In this document: one piece after another, positions 1-13,210 of the stretch
How positions within the stretch are numbered: the first letter of the stretch is position 1
How the letters are laid out: every line of letters starts with the position of its first letter
Assembly (NCBI RefSeq): GCF_051401765.1
Contig: NW_027480422.1
Span: 18,990,001-19,054,000 of the forward strand
Source: Calliopsis andreniformis
Lineage: Eukaryota > Arthropoda > Insecta > Hymenoptera > Andrenidae
Direction of reading: 5' to 3'
Length of the DNA: 64,000 bases
Notes under the pieces: generated by a model
Database searches by the model: none
Told to the model about the DNA's origin: nothing
The model's input: the letters and a program-made list of their open reading frames with translations, nothing else
Translations under genes and position numbers: made by a program

Positions 1-2090
1 TTCTGGCGTTGCCTTTTAGGCCCTAACTATTCGATCAGGTGGAGCAACGCCCTAGGGTGTAGCCTGGGTTGCCCGGAACGTAGAAATGACCATTACTTTC
101 ACACTGGTTGCAATTATTCGGTCTATACGATGGAAAAACTGTTGTATTTATTTTGTCTTTGGTGCTTCTAGCGTTGACTTCTTAGGCTCTAACTGTTGGA
201 TGTGGTGGAACAACGCCCTAGAGTGTAGCCTAGGTTGCCCGTAACGTAGAAATGACCATATCTTTCAGACTGGTTGCAATTATTCCTGTCATACGATGAA
301 AAAAATGATGTATTTTTATCGTATTTTATGCTCCAGGTGTTGACTTCTAAGGCCCTAACTATTCGATGTGGTGGAGCAACGCCCTAGAGCAAAACCTAGG
401 TTTCCCGGAACGTAGAAATGACCATTACCTTCACGCTTGTTGCAATTATTCCTGTTATAGGATGGAAAAACTGTTGGATTTATATTGTATTTTATGTTTC
501 TGGCGTTGACTTCCAAGGCCGTAGCTATTCGATGTGGTGGATCAGCGCCCTAGAGTGAAGCCTAGGTTGCCCGGAACGTAGAAATGACCATACCTTTGAC
601 ACTGGTTGCAATTATTCCCGTTATACGATGGAAAAACTGTTGTATTTTTATTGTATTTTATGTTTCGGGCGTTGACTTCTAAGGCCCTAGCTATTCGATC
701 TGGTGGAGCAACGCCCTAGAGTGATGTCTAGGATGCACGGAACGTAGAAATGCCCATTTCTTTCACACTGGTTGAAATTATTCCTGTTATACGATGGAAT
801 AACTGCTCTATTTTTATTTTCTTTTATGCTTCTGGCGTTGACTTCTAAGGCCCTAGCTATTCGATCTGGTGGAGCAACCCCCTAGGGTGAAGCCTAGGTT
901 GCCCGGAACGTAGAAATGACCATATCTTTCAGACTGGTTGCAATTATTCCAGTTATACGGTGAAAAAGATGATGTATTTTTATTGTATTTTATGCTTCAG
1001 GCGTTGACCACTAAGGCCCTAACTATTCGATGTTGTGGAGCAACGTCGTAGAGCAAAGCCTTGGTTGCCCGGAACGTAGAAACGACCATCACGTTCACAT
1101 TTGTTGCAATTACTCCCGTTATACGATGGAAAACTGTTGTATTTTATTGTATTTTATGCTTCTGTCGTTGACTTCTTAGGCCCTAACTATTGGATCTGGT
1201 GGACCAACGCCCTAGAGTGAAGCCTAGATTGCCCGGAACGTGGAAATAGCCATCACGTTCACATTTGTTGCAATTATTCCCGTTATACGATGGAAAAACT
1301 GCTGTATTTTTATTGTATTTTATGCTTCTAGCATTGACTTCTAAGGCCCTAACTATTCGATCTGGTGGAGCAACGCCCTAGACTGGAGCCTAGGTCGCCC
1401 GAAACGTAGAAATGACCATTACTTTCACTCTGGTTGCAATTATAAATGCTATACGATGGACAAACTGTTGGACTTTGATTGTACTTTATACTTCTGGCGT
1501 TGACTTCTAAGGCCTTATGTATTCGATCTGGTGGAGCAATGCCTCAGAGTTAAGTCTAGGACGCCAGGAACGTAGAAATGACCGTTACCTTCACGCTTGT
1601 TTCAATTATTCCTGTTATACGATGGAAAAACTGTTGGATTTTGATTGTACTTTATGCTTCTGGCGTTGACTTCTAAGGCCCTATGTATTCGATCTGGTGG
1701 AGCAATACCTCAGAGTTAAGTCTAGGATGCCCGCAACGTAGAAATGGCCATTACTTTCACACTGGTTGCAATTATTCGTTTTATACGATGGAAAAACTGT
1801 TGTACATATATCGTATTTTATGCTTCTGGCGTTGATTTCTTAGGCCCTAACGATTCGATCTGGTGGAGCACCGCCCTAGAGTGAAGCCTAGGTTGCCCGG
1901 AACGTAGAAATGATCATCACATTCACACTGGTTGCAATTATTCATGTTATACGATGCAGTAACTCTTGTACATATATCGTATTTTATTCTTCTGGCGTTG
2001 ACTTCATAGGCCCTAACTATTCGATCAGGTGGAGCAACGCCCTAGGGTGAAGCCTAGGCAGACCGGAACGTAGATATGACCATAACTTTC
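1..2090 (+). repeat. Higher-order block alpha, copy 1 (partial at window edge)
   Basis: This is the first of three nearly identical multi-monomer blocks, and the window starts inside it. Diagnostic variants include GTTGCCTTTTAGGCCC at the start, CATACGATGAAAAAAATGATG near 290, and CTAGGCAGACCGG near 2055. It matches copy 2 at an offset of about 2,652 for the first four monomers and about 2,818 afterwards, because copy 2 has one extra monomer near 3230. Similarity to copy 2 fades after the monomer ending near 2090. Confidence 0.8.
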
Positions 2091-2549
2091 ATACTGGTTG
2101 CAATTATTCGTTTTATACGATGGAAAAACTGTTGCATTTATTTTGTATTTGGTGCTTCTGGCGTTGACTTCTTAGGCCCTAACTGTTGGATGTGGTGGAC
2201 CAACGCCCTAGAGTGAAGCCTAGGTTGCCCGGAACGTAGAAATGACAATATCTTTCAGACTGGTTGCAATTATTCCTGTTATACGATGAAAAAAATGATG
2301 TATTTTTATTGTATTTTATGCTTCAGGCGTTGACTGCTAAGGCCCTAACTATTCGATGTGGTGGAGCAACGCCCTAGAGCAAAACCTAGGTTGCCCGGAA
2401 CGTAGAAATGACCATTACCTTCACGCTTGTTGCAATTATTCCTGTTATACGATGGAAAAACTGTTGTATTTAATTTGTATTTGGTGCTTCTGGCATTGAC
2501 TTCTTAAGCCCTAACTATTGGTTGTGGTGGACCAACGCCCTAGTGTGAA

Positions 2550-5220
2550 GCCTAGGTTGCCCAGAACGTAGAAATGACCATAGCTATCACACTGGTTGCA
2601 ATTATTCCTGTTATAGAAGAGAAAAACTCTTGTATTTATATTGTATTTTAGCTTCTGGCGTTGCCTTTTAGGCCTTAACTATTCGATCAGGTGGAGCAAC
2701 GCCCTAGGGTGTAGCCTGGGTTGCCCGGAACGTAGAAATGACCATTACTTTCACACTGGTTGCAATTATTCGTTTTATACAATGGAAAAACTGTTCTATT
2801 TATTTTGTATTTTATGCTTCGGGCGTTGACTTCTAAGGCCCTAACTATTCGATCTGGTGGAGCAACGGTCTAGAGTGAAGCCTAGGTTGCCCGGAACGTA
2901 GAAATGAACATATCTTTCAGACTGGTTGCAATTATTCCTGTCATACGATGAAAAAAATGATGTATTTTTATCGTATTTTATGCTCCAGGTGTTGACTTCT
3001 AAGGCCCTAACTATTCGATGTGGTGGAGCAACGCCCTAGAGCAAAACCTAGGTTTCCCGGAACGTAGAAATGACCATTACCTTCACGCTTGTTGCAATTA
3101 TTCCTGTTATAGGATGGAAAAACTGTTGGATTTATATTGTATTTTATGTTTCTGGCGTTGACTTCCAAGGCCGTAGCTATTCGATGTGGTGGATCAACGC
3201 CCTAAAGTGAAGCCTAGGTTGCCCGGAACGTAGAAATTACCATTACTTTCACAATGGTTGCAATTATTCGTTTTATACGATGGAAAAACTGTTGTATTTA
3301 TTTTGAATTTGGTGCTTCTGGCATTGACTTCTTAAGCCCTAACTATTGGTTGTGGTGGACCAACGCCCTAGAGTGAAGCCTAGGTTGCCCGGAACGTAGA
3401 AATGACCATATCTTTCACACTGGTTGCAATTATTCCCGTTATACGATGGAAAAACTGTTGTATTTTTATTGTATTTTATGTTTCGGGCGTTGACTTCTAA
3501 GGCCCTAGCTATTCGATCTGGTGGAGCAACGCCCTAGAGTGATGTCTAGGTTGCACGGAACGTAGAAATGCCCATTTCTTTCACACTGGTTGAAATTATT
3601 CCTGTTATACGATGGAATAACTGCTCTATTTTTATTTTCTTTTATGCTTCTGGCGTTGACTTCTAAGGCCCTAGCTATTCGATCTGGTGGAGCAACCCCC
3701 TAGGGTGAAGCCTAGGTTGCCCGGACCGTAGAAATGACCATATCTTTCAGACTGGTTGCAATTATTCCTGTTATACGATGAAAAAGATGATGTATTTTTA
3801 TTGTATTTTATGCTTCAGGCGTTGACCACTAAGGCCCTAACTATTCGATGTTGTGGAGCAACGTCGTAGAGCAAAGCCTAGGTTGCCCGGAACGTGGAAA
3901 CGACCATCACGTTCACATTTGTTGCAATTACTCCCGTTATACGATGGAAAACTGTTGTATTTTATTGTATTTTATGCTTCTGTCGTTGACTTCTTAGGCC
4001 CTAACTATTGGATCTGGTGGACCAGCGCCCTAGAGTGAAGCCTAGATTGCCCGGAACGTGGAAATAGCCATCACGTTCACATTTGTTGCAATTATTCCCG
4101 TTATACGATGGAAAAACTGTTGTATTTTTATTGTATTTTATGCTTCTAGCATTGACTTCTAAGGCCCTAACTATTCGATCTGGTGGAGCAACGCCCTAGA
4201 CTGGAGCCTAGGTCGCCCGAAACGTAGAAATGACCATTACTTTCACTCTGGTTGCAATTATACATGCTATACGATGGACAAACAGTTGGACTTTGATTGT
4301 ACTTTATACTTCTGGCGTTGACTTCTAAGGCCCTATGTATTCGATCTGGTGGAGCAATGCCTCAGAGTTAAGTCTAGGACGCCAGGAACGTAGAAATGAC
4401 CGTTACCTTCACGCTTGTTTCAATTATTCCTGTTATACGATGGAAAAACTGTTGGATTTTGATTGTACTTTATGCTTCTGGCGTTGACTTCTAAGGCCCT
4501 ATGTATTCGATCTGGTGGAGCAATACCTCAGAGTTAAGTCTAGGATGCCCGCAACGTAGAAATGGCCATTACTTTCACACTGGTTGCAATTATTCGTTTT
4601 ATACGATGGAAAAACTGTTGTACATATATCGTATTTTATGCTTCTGGCGTTGATTTCTTAGGCCCTAACGATTCGATCTGGTGGAGCACCGCCCTAGAGT
4701 GAAGCCTAGGTTGCCCGGAACGTAGAAATGATCATCACATTCACACTGGTTGCAATTATTCATGTTATACGATGGAGTAACTCTTGTACATATACCGTAT
4801 TTTATTCTTCTGGCGTTGACTTCATAGGCCCTAACTATTCGATCAGGTGGAGCAACGCCCTAGGGTGAAGCCTAGGCAGACCGGAACGTAGATATGACCA
4901 TAACTTTCATACTGGTTGCAATTATTCGTTTTATACGATGGTAAAACTGTTGTATTTATTTTGTATTTGGTGCTCCTGGAGTTGACTTCTTAGGCCCTAA
5001 CTATTGGATCTGGTGGACCAACGCCCTAGAATGAAGCCTAGGTTCCTCGGAACGTAGACATGGCCATAACATTCATACTGGTTGCAATTATTCGTTTTAT
5101 ACGATGGAAAAACTGTTGTATTTTTATTTTATTTTATGCTTCTGGCGTTGACTTCTAAGTCCCTCGCTATTCGATCTGGTGGAGCAACGCCCTAGAGTGA
5201 AGCCTAGGTTGCCCGGAACG
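2550..5220 (+). repeat. Higher-order block alpha, copy 2
   Basis: This block begins with the CCAGAACGTAG / TATAGAAGAGAAAAACTCTTG monomer and matches copy 3 at a constant offset of 3,979 (24 monomers) until about 4700. There copy 3 lacks one monomer, and the match then continues at an offset of about 3,815 to roughly 5220. The constant offset over many monomers, with shared private variants, shows duplication of the whole block rather than of single monomers. Confidence 0.8.
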
Positions 5221-6530
5221 TAGAAATGACCATAGCTTTCACACTGGTTGCAATTATTCCTGTTATAGAAGGGAAAAACTGTTGTATTTATATTGTATTT
5301 TATGCTTCTGGCGTTGCCTTTTAGGCCCTAACTATTCGATCAGGTGGAGCAACGCCCTACAGCAAAACGTAGGTTGCCCGGAACGTAGAAATGACCATTA
5401 CCTTCACGCTTGTTGCAATTATTCCTGTTTTAGGATGGAAAAACTGTTGGATTTGTATTGTATTTTATGTTTCTGGCGTTGACTTCTAAGGCCGTAGCTA
5501 TTCGATGTGGTGGATCAACGCCCTAGAGTGAAGCCTAGGTTGCCCGGAACGTAGAAATAACCATTACTTTCACACTGGTTGCAATTATTCGTTTTATACG
5601 ATGAAAAAACTGTTGTATTTAATTTGTATTTGGTGCTTCTGGCATTGACTTCTTAAGCCCTAACTATTGGTTGTGGTGGACCAACGCCCTAGTGTGAAGC
5701 CTAGGTTGCCCGGAACGTAGTAATGACCATATCTTTCACAGTGGTTGCAATTATGCCTGTTATACGATGGTAAGACTGTTGTATTTTTATTGTATATTAT
5801 GCGTCTGGAGTTGTTTCCTAAGGCCCCAACTATTCGACCTGGTGGAGCAACGCCCTAGAGTGAAGTCTAGATTGCACAGAACGTAGAAATGCCTATTTCT
5901 TTCACCCTGGTTGTAATTATTCCTGTTATACGATGGAATAAATGCTCTATTTTTATTTTATTTTATGCATCTGGCGTTGACTTCTAAGCCCCTAGCTATT
6001 CGATCTGGTGGAGCAGCGCCCTAGGGTGAAGCCTAGGTTGCCCTGAACGTAGAAATGACCATCACGTTCACATTTGTTGCAGTTATTCCCGTTATACGAT
6101 GGAAAAACTGTTGTATTTTTATTGTATTTTATGTTTCGGGCGTTGACTTCGAAGGCCCTAGCTATTCGACCTGGTGGAGCAACGCCCTGCAGTGAAGCCT
6201 AGGTTGCCCGGAACGTAGAAATGACCATTACCTTCACACTGTTTGCAAATATACATTATGTACGATGGAAAAGCTGTTGTATTTATATTGTATTTTATGC
6301 TTCTGGCGGTGACTTCTTAGGCCCTAACTATTGGATCTGGTGGACCAACGCACTAGAGTGAAGCCTAGGTTGCCCGGAACGTGGAAATGACCATCACGTT
6401 CACATTTGTTGCAATTATTCCCGTTTTACGATGGAATGACTGTTGTATTTTTATTGTATTTTATGTTTCGGGCGTTGACTTCTAAGTCCCCAGCTATTCG
6501 ATCTGGTGGAGCAACGCCCTAGAGTGAAGC
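5220..6530 (+). repeat. Spacer monomers between alpha copies
   Basis: About eight satellite monomers separate alpha copies 2 and 3. The piece near 5300 repeats the alpha start (GTTGCCTTTTAGG) but then jumps to the fourth alpha monomer (GCAAAACGTAGG), so two monomers are missing and the stretch looks recombined. No gene. Confidence 0.65.
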
Positions 6531-8902
6531 CTAGGTTGCCCAGAACGTAGAAATGACCATAGCTATCACACTGGTTGCAGTTATTCCTGTTATAGAAGAG
6601 AAAAACTCTTGTATTTATATTGTATTTTAGCTTCTGGCGTTGCCTTTTAGGCCCTAACTATTCGATCAGGTGGAGCAACGCCCTAGGGTGTAGCCTGGGT
6701 TGCCCGGAACGTAGAAATGACCATTACTTTCACACTGGTTGCAATTATTCGGTCTATACGATGGAAAAACTGTTGTATTGATTTTGTATTTGGTGCTTCT
6801 GGCGTTGACTTCTTAGGCTCTAACTGTTGGATGTGGTGGAACAACGCCCTAGAGTGTAGCCTAGGTTGCCCGTAACGTAGAAATGACCATATCTTTCAGA
6901 CTGGTTGCAATTATTCCTGTCATACGATGAAAAAAATGATGTATTTTTATCGTATTTTATGCTCCAGGTGTTGACTTCTAAGGCCCTAACTATTCGATGT
7001 GGTGGAGCAACGCCCTAGAGCAAAACCTAGGTTTCCCGGAACGTAGAAATGACCATTACCTTCACGCTTGTTGCAATTATTCCTGTTATAGGATGGAAAA
7101 ACTGTTGGATTTATATTGTATTTTATGTTTCTGGCGTTGACTTCCAAGGCCGTAGCTATTCGATGTGGTGGATCAGCGCCCTAGAGTGAAGCCTAGGTTG
7201 CCCGGAACGTAGAAATTACCATTACTTTCACAATGGTTGCAATTATTCGTTTTATACGATGGAAAAACTGTTGTATTTATTTTGAATTTGGTGCTTCTGG
7301 CATTGACTTCTTAAGCCCTAACTATTGGTTGTGGTGGACCAACGCCCTAGAGTGAAGCCTAGGTTGCCCGGAACGTAGAAATGACCATATCTTTGACAGT
7401 GGTTGCAATTATTCCCGTTATACGATGGAAAAACTGTTGTATTTTTATTGTATTTTATGTTTCGGGCGTTGACTTCTAAGGCCCTAGCTATTCGATCTGG
7501 TGGAGCAACGCCCTAGAGTGATGTCTAGGTTGCACGGAACGTAGAAATGCCCATTTCTTTCACACTGGTTGAAATTATTCCTGTTATACGATGGAATAAC
7601 TGCTCTATTTTTATTTTCTTTTATGCTTCTGGCGTTGACTTCTAAGGCCCTAGCTATTCGATCTGGTGGAGCAACCCCCTAGGGTGAAGCCTAGGTTGCC
7701 CGGAACGTAGAAATGACCATATCTTTCAGACTGGTTGCAATTATTCCTGTTATACGATGAAAAAGATGATGTATTTTTATTGTATTTTATGCTTCAGGCG
7801 TTGACCACTAAGGCCCTAACTATTCGATGTTGTGGAGCAACGTCGTAGAGCAAAGCCTAGGTTGCCCGGAACGGGGAAACGACCATCACGTTCACATTTG
7901 TTGCAATTACTCCCGTTATACGATGGAAAACTGTTGTATTTTATTGTATTTTATGCTTCTGTCGTTGACTTCTTAGGCCCTAACTATTGGATCTGGTGGA
8001 CCAACGCCCTAGAGTGAAGCCTAGATTGCCAGGAACGTGGAAATAACCATCACGTTCACATTCGTTGCAATTATTCCCGTTATACGATGGAAAAACTGTT
8101 GTATTTTTATTGTATTTTATGCTTCTGGTATTGACTTCTAAGGCCCTAACTATTCGATCTGGTGGAGCAACGCCCTAGACTGGAGCCTAGGTCGCCCGAA
8201 ACGTAGAAATGACCATTACTTTCACTCTGGTTGCTATTATACATGCTATACGATGGACAAACTGTTGGACTTTGATTGTACTTTATACTTCTGGCGTTGA
8301 CTTCTAAGGCCCTATGTATTCGATCTGGTGGAGCAATGCCTCAGAGTTAAGTCTAGGACGCCAGGAACGTAAAAATGTCCGTTACCTTCACGCTTGTTTC
8401 AATTATTCCTGTTATACGATGGACAAACTGTTGGATTTTGATTGTACTTTATGCTTCTGGCGTTGACTTCTAAGGCCCTATGTATTCGATCTGGTGGATC
8501 AATACCTCAGGGTTAAGTCTAGGATGCCCGCAACATAGAAATGGCCATTACTTTCACACTGGTTGCAATTATTCGTTTTATACGATGGAAAAACTGTTGT
8601 ACATATATCGTATTTTATGCTTCTGGCGTTGATTTCTTAGGCCCTAACGATTCGATCTGGTGGAGCACCGCCCTAGAGTGAAGCCTAGGTTGCCCGGAAC
8701 GTAGAAATGACCATAACTTTCATACTGGTTGCAATTATTCGTTTTATACGATGGTAAAACTGTTGTATTTATTTTGTATTTGGTGCTCCTGGAGTTGACT
8801 TCTTAGGCCCTAACTATTGGATCTGGTGGACCAACGCCCTAGAATGAAGCCTAGGTTCCTCGGAACGTAGACATGGCCATAACATTCATACTGGTTGCAA
8901 TT

Positions 8903-8919
8903 ATTCGTTTTATACGATG
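8903..8919 (+). other. Example of a partial CENP-B-box-like 17-mer
   Basis: ATTCGTTTTATACGATG fits the CENP-B box core pattern (TTCG, four free, A, two free, CGGG) at seven of nine fixed bases: TTCG, A and CG match, and the final GG is AT. Monomers reading ATTCGTTTTATACGATGG are common; those with ATTCCTG or ATTCCCG lose the TTCG part. Binding is unproven. Confidence 0.35.
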
Positions 8920-8993
8920 GAAAAACTGTTGTATTTTTATTTTATTTTATGCTTCTGGCGTTGACTTCTAAGTCCCTCGCTATTCGATCTGGT

Positions 8994-9027
8994 GGAGCAA
9001 CGCCCTAGAGTGAAGCCTAGGTTGCCC
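8994..9027. repeat. Example of the monomer dyad
   Basis: In this typical monomer, GG(A)GCAAC, a 3-base bulge GCC, and CTAG pair with CTAG, GTTGC and CC across the 8-base loop AGTGAAGC. That is about 11 paired bases. The same dyad, with occasional mismatches, recurs in most monomers at this position. Confidence 0.75.
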
Positions 9028-9889
9028 GGAACGTAGAAATGACCTGTACTTTCACACTGGTTGCAATTATTATTGTTCTACAATGGAAAAACTGTTGTAC
9101 TTATGTTGTATTTTATGCTTCTGGCGTCGAATTCGAAGTCCCTAACTATTCGATCTGGTGGAGCAACGCCATAGAGTGAAGCCTAGGATGCCCGGAACGC
9201 AGAAATGACCGTTACTTTCACACTGTTTGCAAATATGCATAATATACGTTGGAAAAGCTGTTGTATTTATATTGTATTTTATGCTTCTGGCGTTGACTTC
9301 TTTGGCCCTAACTATTTGATCTGGTGGAGCACCGCCCTGTAGTGAAGCCTAGGTTGCCCGGAACGTAGAAATGACCATTACTTCCACACTGTTTGCAATT
9401 ATTCATATTATACAGTGGACAAGCTGTTGTATCTATTTTGTATTTTATGCTTCTGGCATTGACTTCTGAGGCCCTAACTATTCGATGTGGAGGAGCAACG
9501 CCCTAGAGCGAAACCTCGGTTGCCCAGAACGTAGAAATGACCATTATTTTCACACTGGTTGCCATTATTCCTGTTATACGATGGACAAACTGTTGGATTT
9601 TTATTGTACTTTATGCTTCTGGCGTTGACTTCTAAGGCCCTACCTATTGGATCTGGTGGAGCAACGCCTAGGGTGGAGCCTAGGTTGCCGGAAAGTAGAA
9701 ATGACCATTACTTCCACACTGTTTGCAATTATTCATTTTATACAATGGAAAAGCTGTTGTATTTATATTGTTTTTTATAGTTATGGCGTTGACTTCTAAG
9801 GCCGCAGCTATTCGATGTGGTTGAGCAACGCCCTAGAGTGAAGCCTAGGTTGCCCGGAACGTAGAAATGACCATACCTTTCACACTGGT

Positions 9890-11520
9890 TGCCATTATTC
9901 CTGTTATACGATGGACAAACTGTTGGATTTTTATTGTACTTTATGCTTCTGGCGTTGACTTCTTAGGCCCTAACTATTCGATCTGGTGGAGCAACGCCCT
10001 AGAGTGAAGCCTAGGTTGCCCGGAACGTAGAAATGACCATAGCTTTCACACTGGTTGCAATTATTCTTGTTATACGATGGGAAAACTGTTGTATTTATTT
10101 TGTATTTTATGCTTCAGGCGTTGACTTCTAAGGTCGTAGCTATTCGATGTGGTGGTGCAACGCCCTAGAGTGAAGCCTAGGTTGCCCGGAACGTAGAAAT
10201 GACCATTACTTCCACTCTGTTTGCAATTATTCATATTATACAGTGGAAAAACCGTTGTATTTATATTGTATTTTATGCTTCTGGCATTGACTTCTAAGGC
10301 CCTAACTATTCGGTGTGGTGGAGCAACGCCCTAGAGTGAAGCCTAGGTTGCCCGGAACGTAGAAATGACCATAGCTTTCACACTGGTTGCAATTATTCCT
10401 GTTATACAAGGGAAAAACTGTTGTATTTATATTGTATTTTATGCTCCTGGCGTTGACTTCTTAGGCCCGAACTATTCGATCTGGTGGAGCAACGCCCTAG
10501 AGTGAAGCCTAGGTTGCCCGGAATGTAGAAATGACCATCACTTTCACACTGGTTGCAATTATTCTTGTTATACGATGGAAAAACTGTTGTATTTATTTTG
10601 CATTTTATTCTTCAGGCGTTGACTGCTAAGGCCCTGACTATTCGATGTGGTGGAGCAACGCCCTAGAGCAAAACCTAGGTTGCCCGGAACGTAGAAATGA
10701 CCATTACCTTCACGCTTGTTGCAATTATTCCTGTTATACGATGGAAAAACTGTTGTATTTTTATTGTATTTTATGCTTCTGGCATTGACTTCTAAGGCCC
10801 TAACTGTTCCATCTGGTGGATCAACGCCCTAGAGTGAAGCCTAGGTTGCCCGGAACGTAGAAATGACCATTACTTTCACACTGGTTGCAATTATTCGTTT
10901 TATATGATGGAAAAACTGTTGTATTTATTTTGTATTTGGTGCTTCTGGCATTGACTTCTTAAGCCCTAACTATTGGTTGTGGTGGACCAATGCCCTAGAG
11001 TGAAGCCTAGGTTGCCCGGAACGTAGAAATGACCATATCTTTCACACTGGTTGCAATTATTCCCGTTATACGATGGAAAAGCTGTTGCATTTTTATTGTA
11101 TTTTATGTTTCGGGCGTTGACTTCTAAGGCCCTAGCTATTCGATCTGGCGGAGCAACGCCCTAGAGTGATGTCTAGGTTGCATGGAACGTAGAAATGCCC
11201 ATTTCTTTCACACTGGTTGAAATTATTCCTGTTATACGATGGAACAACTGCTCTATTTTTATTTTATTTTATGCTTCTGGCGTTGACTTCTAAGGCCCTA
11301 GCTATTCGATCTGGTGGAGCAACGCCCTAGGGTGAAGCCTAGGTTGCCCGGAACGTAGAAATGACCATATCTTTCACACTGGTTGCAATTATTCCCGTTA
11401 TACGATGGAAAAGCTGTTGCATTTTTATTGTATTTTATGTTTCGGGCGTTGACTTCTAAGGCCCTAGCTATTCGATCTGGCGGAGCAACGCCCTAGAGTG
11501 ATGTCTAGGTTGCATGGAAC
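9890..11520 (+). repeat. Spacer monomers with a local two-monomer duplication
   Basis: Satellite monomers lie between beta copies 1 and 2. The stretch at about 11036-11200 reappears nearly unchanged at 11366-11530, a distance of 330 bp or two monomers. It carries the private variants CTGTTGCATTTTTATTG, GATCTGGCGGAGC and GGTTGCATGGAACG. No gene. Confidence 0.75.
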
Positions 11521-13210
11521 GTAGAAATGACCATTACTTTCACTCTGGTTGCTATTATACATGCTATACGATGGACAAACTGTTGGACTTTGATTGTACT
11601 TTATACTTCTGGCGTTGACTTCTAAGGCCCTATGTATTCGATCTGGTGGAGCAATGCCTCAGAGTTAAGTCTAGGACGCCAGGAACGTAAAAATGTCCGT
11701 TACCTTCACGCTTGTTTCAATTATTCCTGTTATACGATGGACAAACTGTTGGATTTTGATTGTACTTTATGCTTCTGGCGTTGACTTCTAAGGCCCTATG
11801 TATTCGATCTGGTGGATCAATACCTCAGAGTTAAGTCTAGGATGCCCGCAACATAGAAATGGCCATTACTTTCACACTGGTTGCAATTATTCGTTTTATA
11901 CGATGGAAAAACTGTTGTACATATATCGTATTTTATGCTTCTGGCGTTGATTTCTTAGGCCCTAACGATTCGATCAGGTGGAGCAACGCCCTAGGGTGAA
12001 GCCTAGGCAGACCGGTACGTAGATATGACCATAACTTTCATACTGGTTGCAATTATTCGTTTTATACGATGGTAAAACTGTTGTATTTATTTTGTATTTG
12101 GTGCTCCTGGAGTTGACTTCTTAGGCCCTAACTATTGGATCTGGTGGACCAACGCCCTAGAATGAAGCCTAGGTTCCTCGGAACGTAGACATAGCCATAA
12201 CATTCATACTGGTTGCAATTATTCGTTTTATACGATGGAAAAACTGTTGTATTTTTATTTTATTTTATGCTTCTGGCGTTGACTTCTAAGTCCCTCGCTA
12301 TTCGATCTGGTGGAGCAACGCCCTAGAGTGAAGCCTAGGTTGCCCGGAACGTAGAAATGACCTGTACTTTCACACTGGTTGCAATTATTATTGTTCTACA
12401 ATGGAAAAACTGTTGTACTTATGTTGTATTTTATGCTTCTGGCGTCGAATTCGAAGTCCCTAACTATTCGATCTGGTGGAGCAACGCCATAGAGTGAAGC
12501 CTAGGATGCCCGGAACGCAGAAATGACCGTTACTTTCACACTGTTTGCAAATATGCATAATATACGATGGAAAAGCTGTTGTATTTATATTGTATTTTAT
12601 GCTTCTTGCGTTGACTTCTTTGGCCCTAACTATTTGATCTGGTGGAGCACCGCCCTGTAGTGAAGCCTAGGTTGCCCGGAACGTAGAAATGACCATTACT
12701 TCCACACTGTTTGCAATTATTCATATTATACAGTGGACAAGCTGTTGTATCTATTTTGTATTTTATGCTTCTGGCATTGACTTCTGAGGCCCTAACTATT
12801 CAATGTGGTGGAGCAACGCCCTAGAGCGAAACCTCGGTTGCCCAGAACGTAGAAATGACCATTATTTTCACACTGGTTGCCATTATTCCTGTTATACGAT
12901 GGACAAACTGTTGGATTTTTATTGTACTTTATGCTTCTGGCGTTGACTTCTAAGGCCCTACCTATTGGATCTGGTGGAGCAACGCCTAGGGTGGAGCCTA
13001 GGTTGCCGGAAAGTAGAAATGACCATTACTTCCACACTGTTTGCAATTATTCATTTTATACAATGGAAAAGCTGTTGTATTTATATTGTTTTTTATAGTT
13101 ATGGCGTTGACTTCTAAGGCCGCAGCTATTCGATGTGGTTGAGCAACGCCCTAGAGTGAAGCCTAGGTTGCCCGGAACGTAGAAATGACCATACCTTTCA
13201 CACTGGTTGC
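11520..13210 (+). repeat. Higher-order block beta, copy 2
   Basis: This is the second beta copy, at an offset of about 3,318 from copy 1. The two copies share even the minor length variant CAACGCCTAGGG and the T-to-C changes around GAATTCGAAG, so the duplication is recent compared with monomer divergence. It joins the preceding monomers near 11520 through a crossover-like join. Confidence 0.8.

Larger units (their letters stand above)
6530..9030 (+). repeat. Higher-order block alpha, copy 3
   Basis: This is the third copy, starting with the same CCAGAACGTAG / TATAGAAGAG monomer as copy 2. It lacks one monomer that copies 1 and 2 carry (the one with ATCATCACATTCACACTGG near 1915 and 4735). 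The sequence flows into block beta, which overlaps its right end from about 8200. Confidence 0.8.
8200..9890 (+). repeat. Higher-order block beta, copy 1
   Basis: This block repeats at an offset of about 3,318 (20 monomers) in copy 2. Shared private variants include CTCTGGTTGCTATTATACATGC, GGCGTCGAATTCGAAG and a short CAACGCCTAGGG that lacks one base. The match ends near 9890, where copy 1 reads GCCATTATTCC and copy 2 reads GCAATTATTCC followed by TATACAAGGG. Confidence 0.8.
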
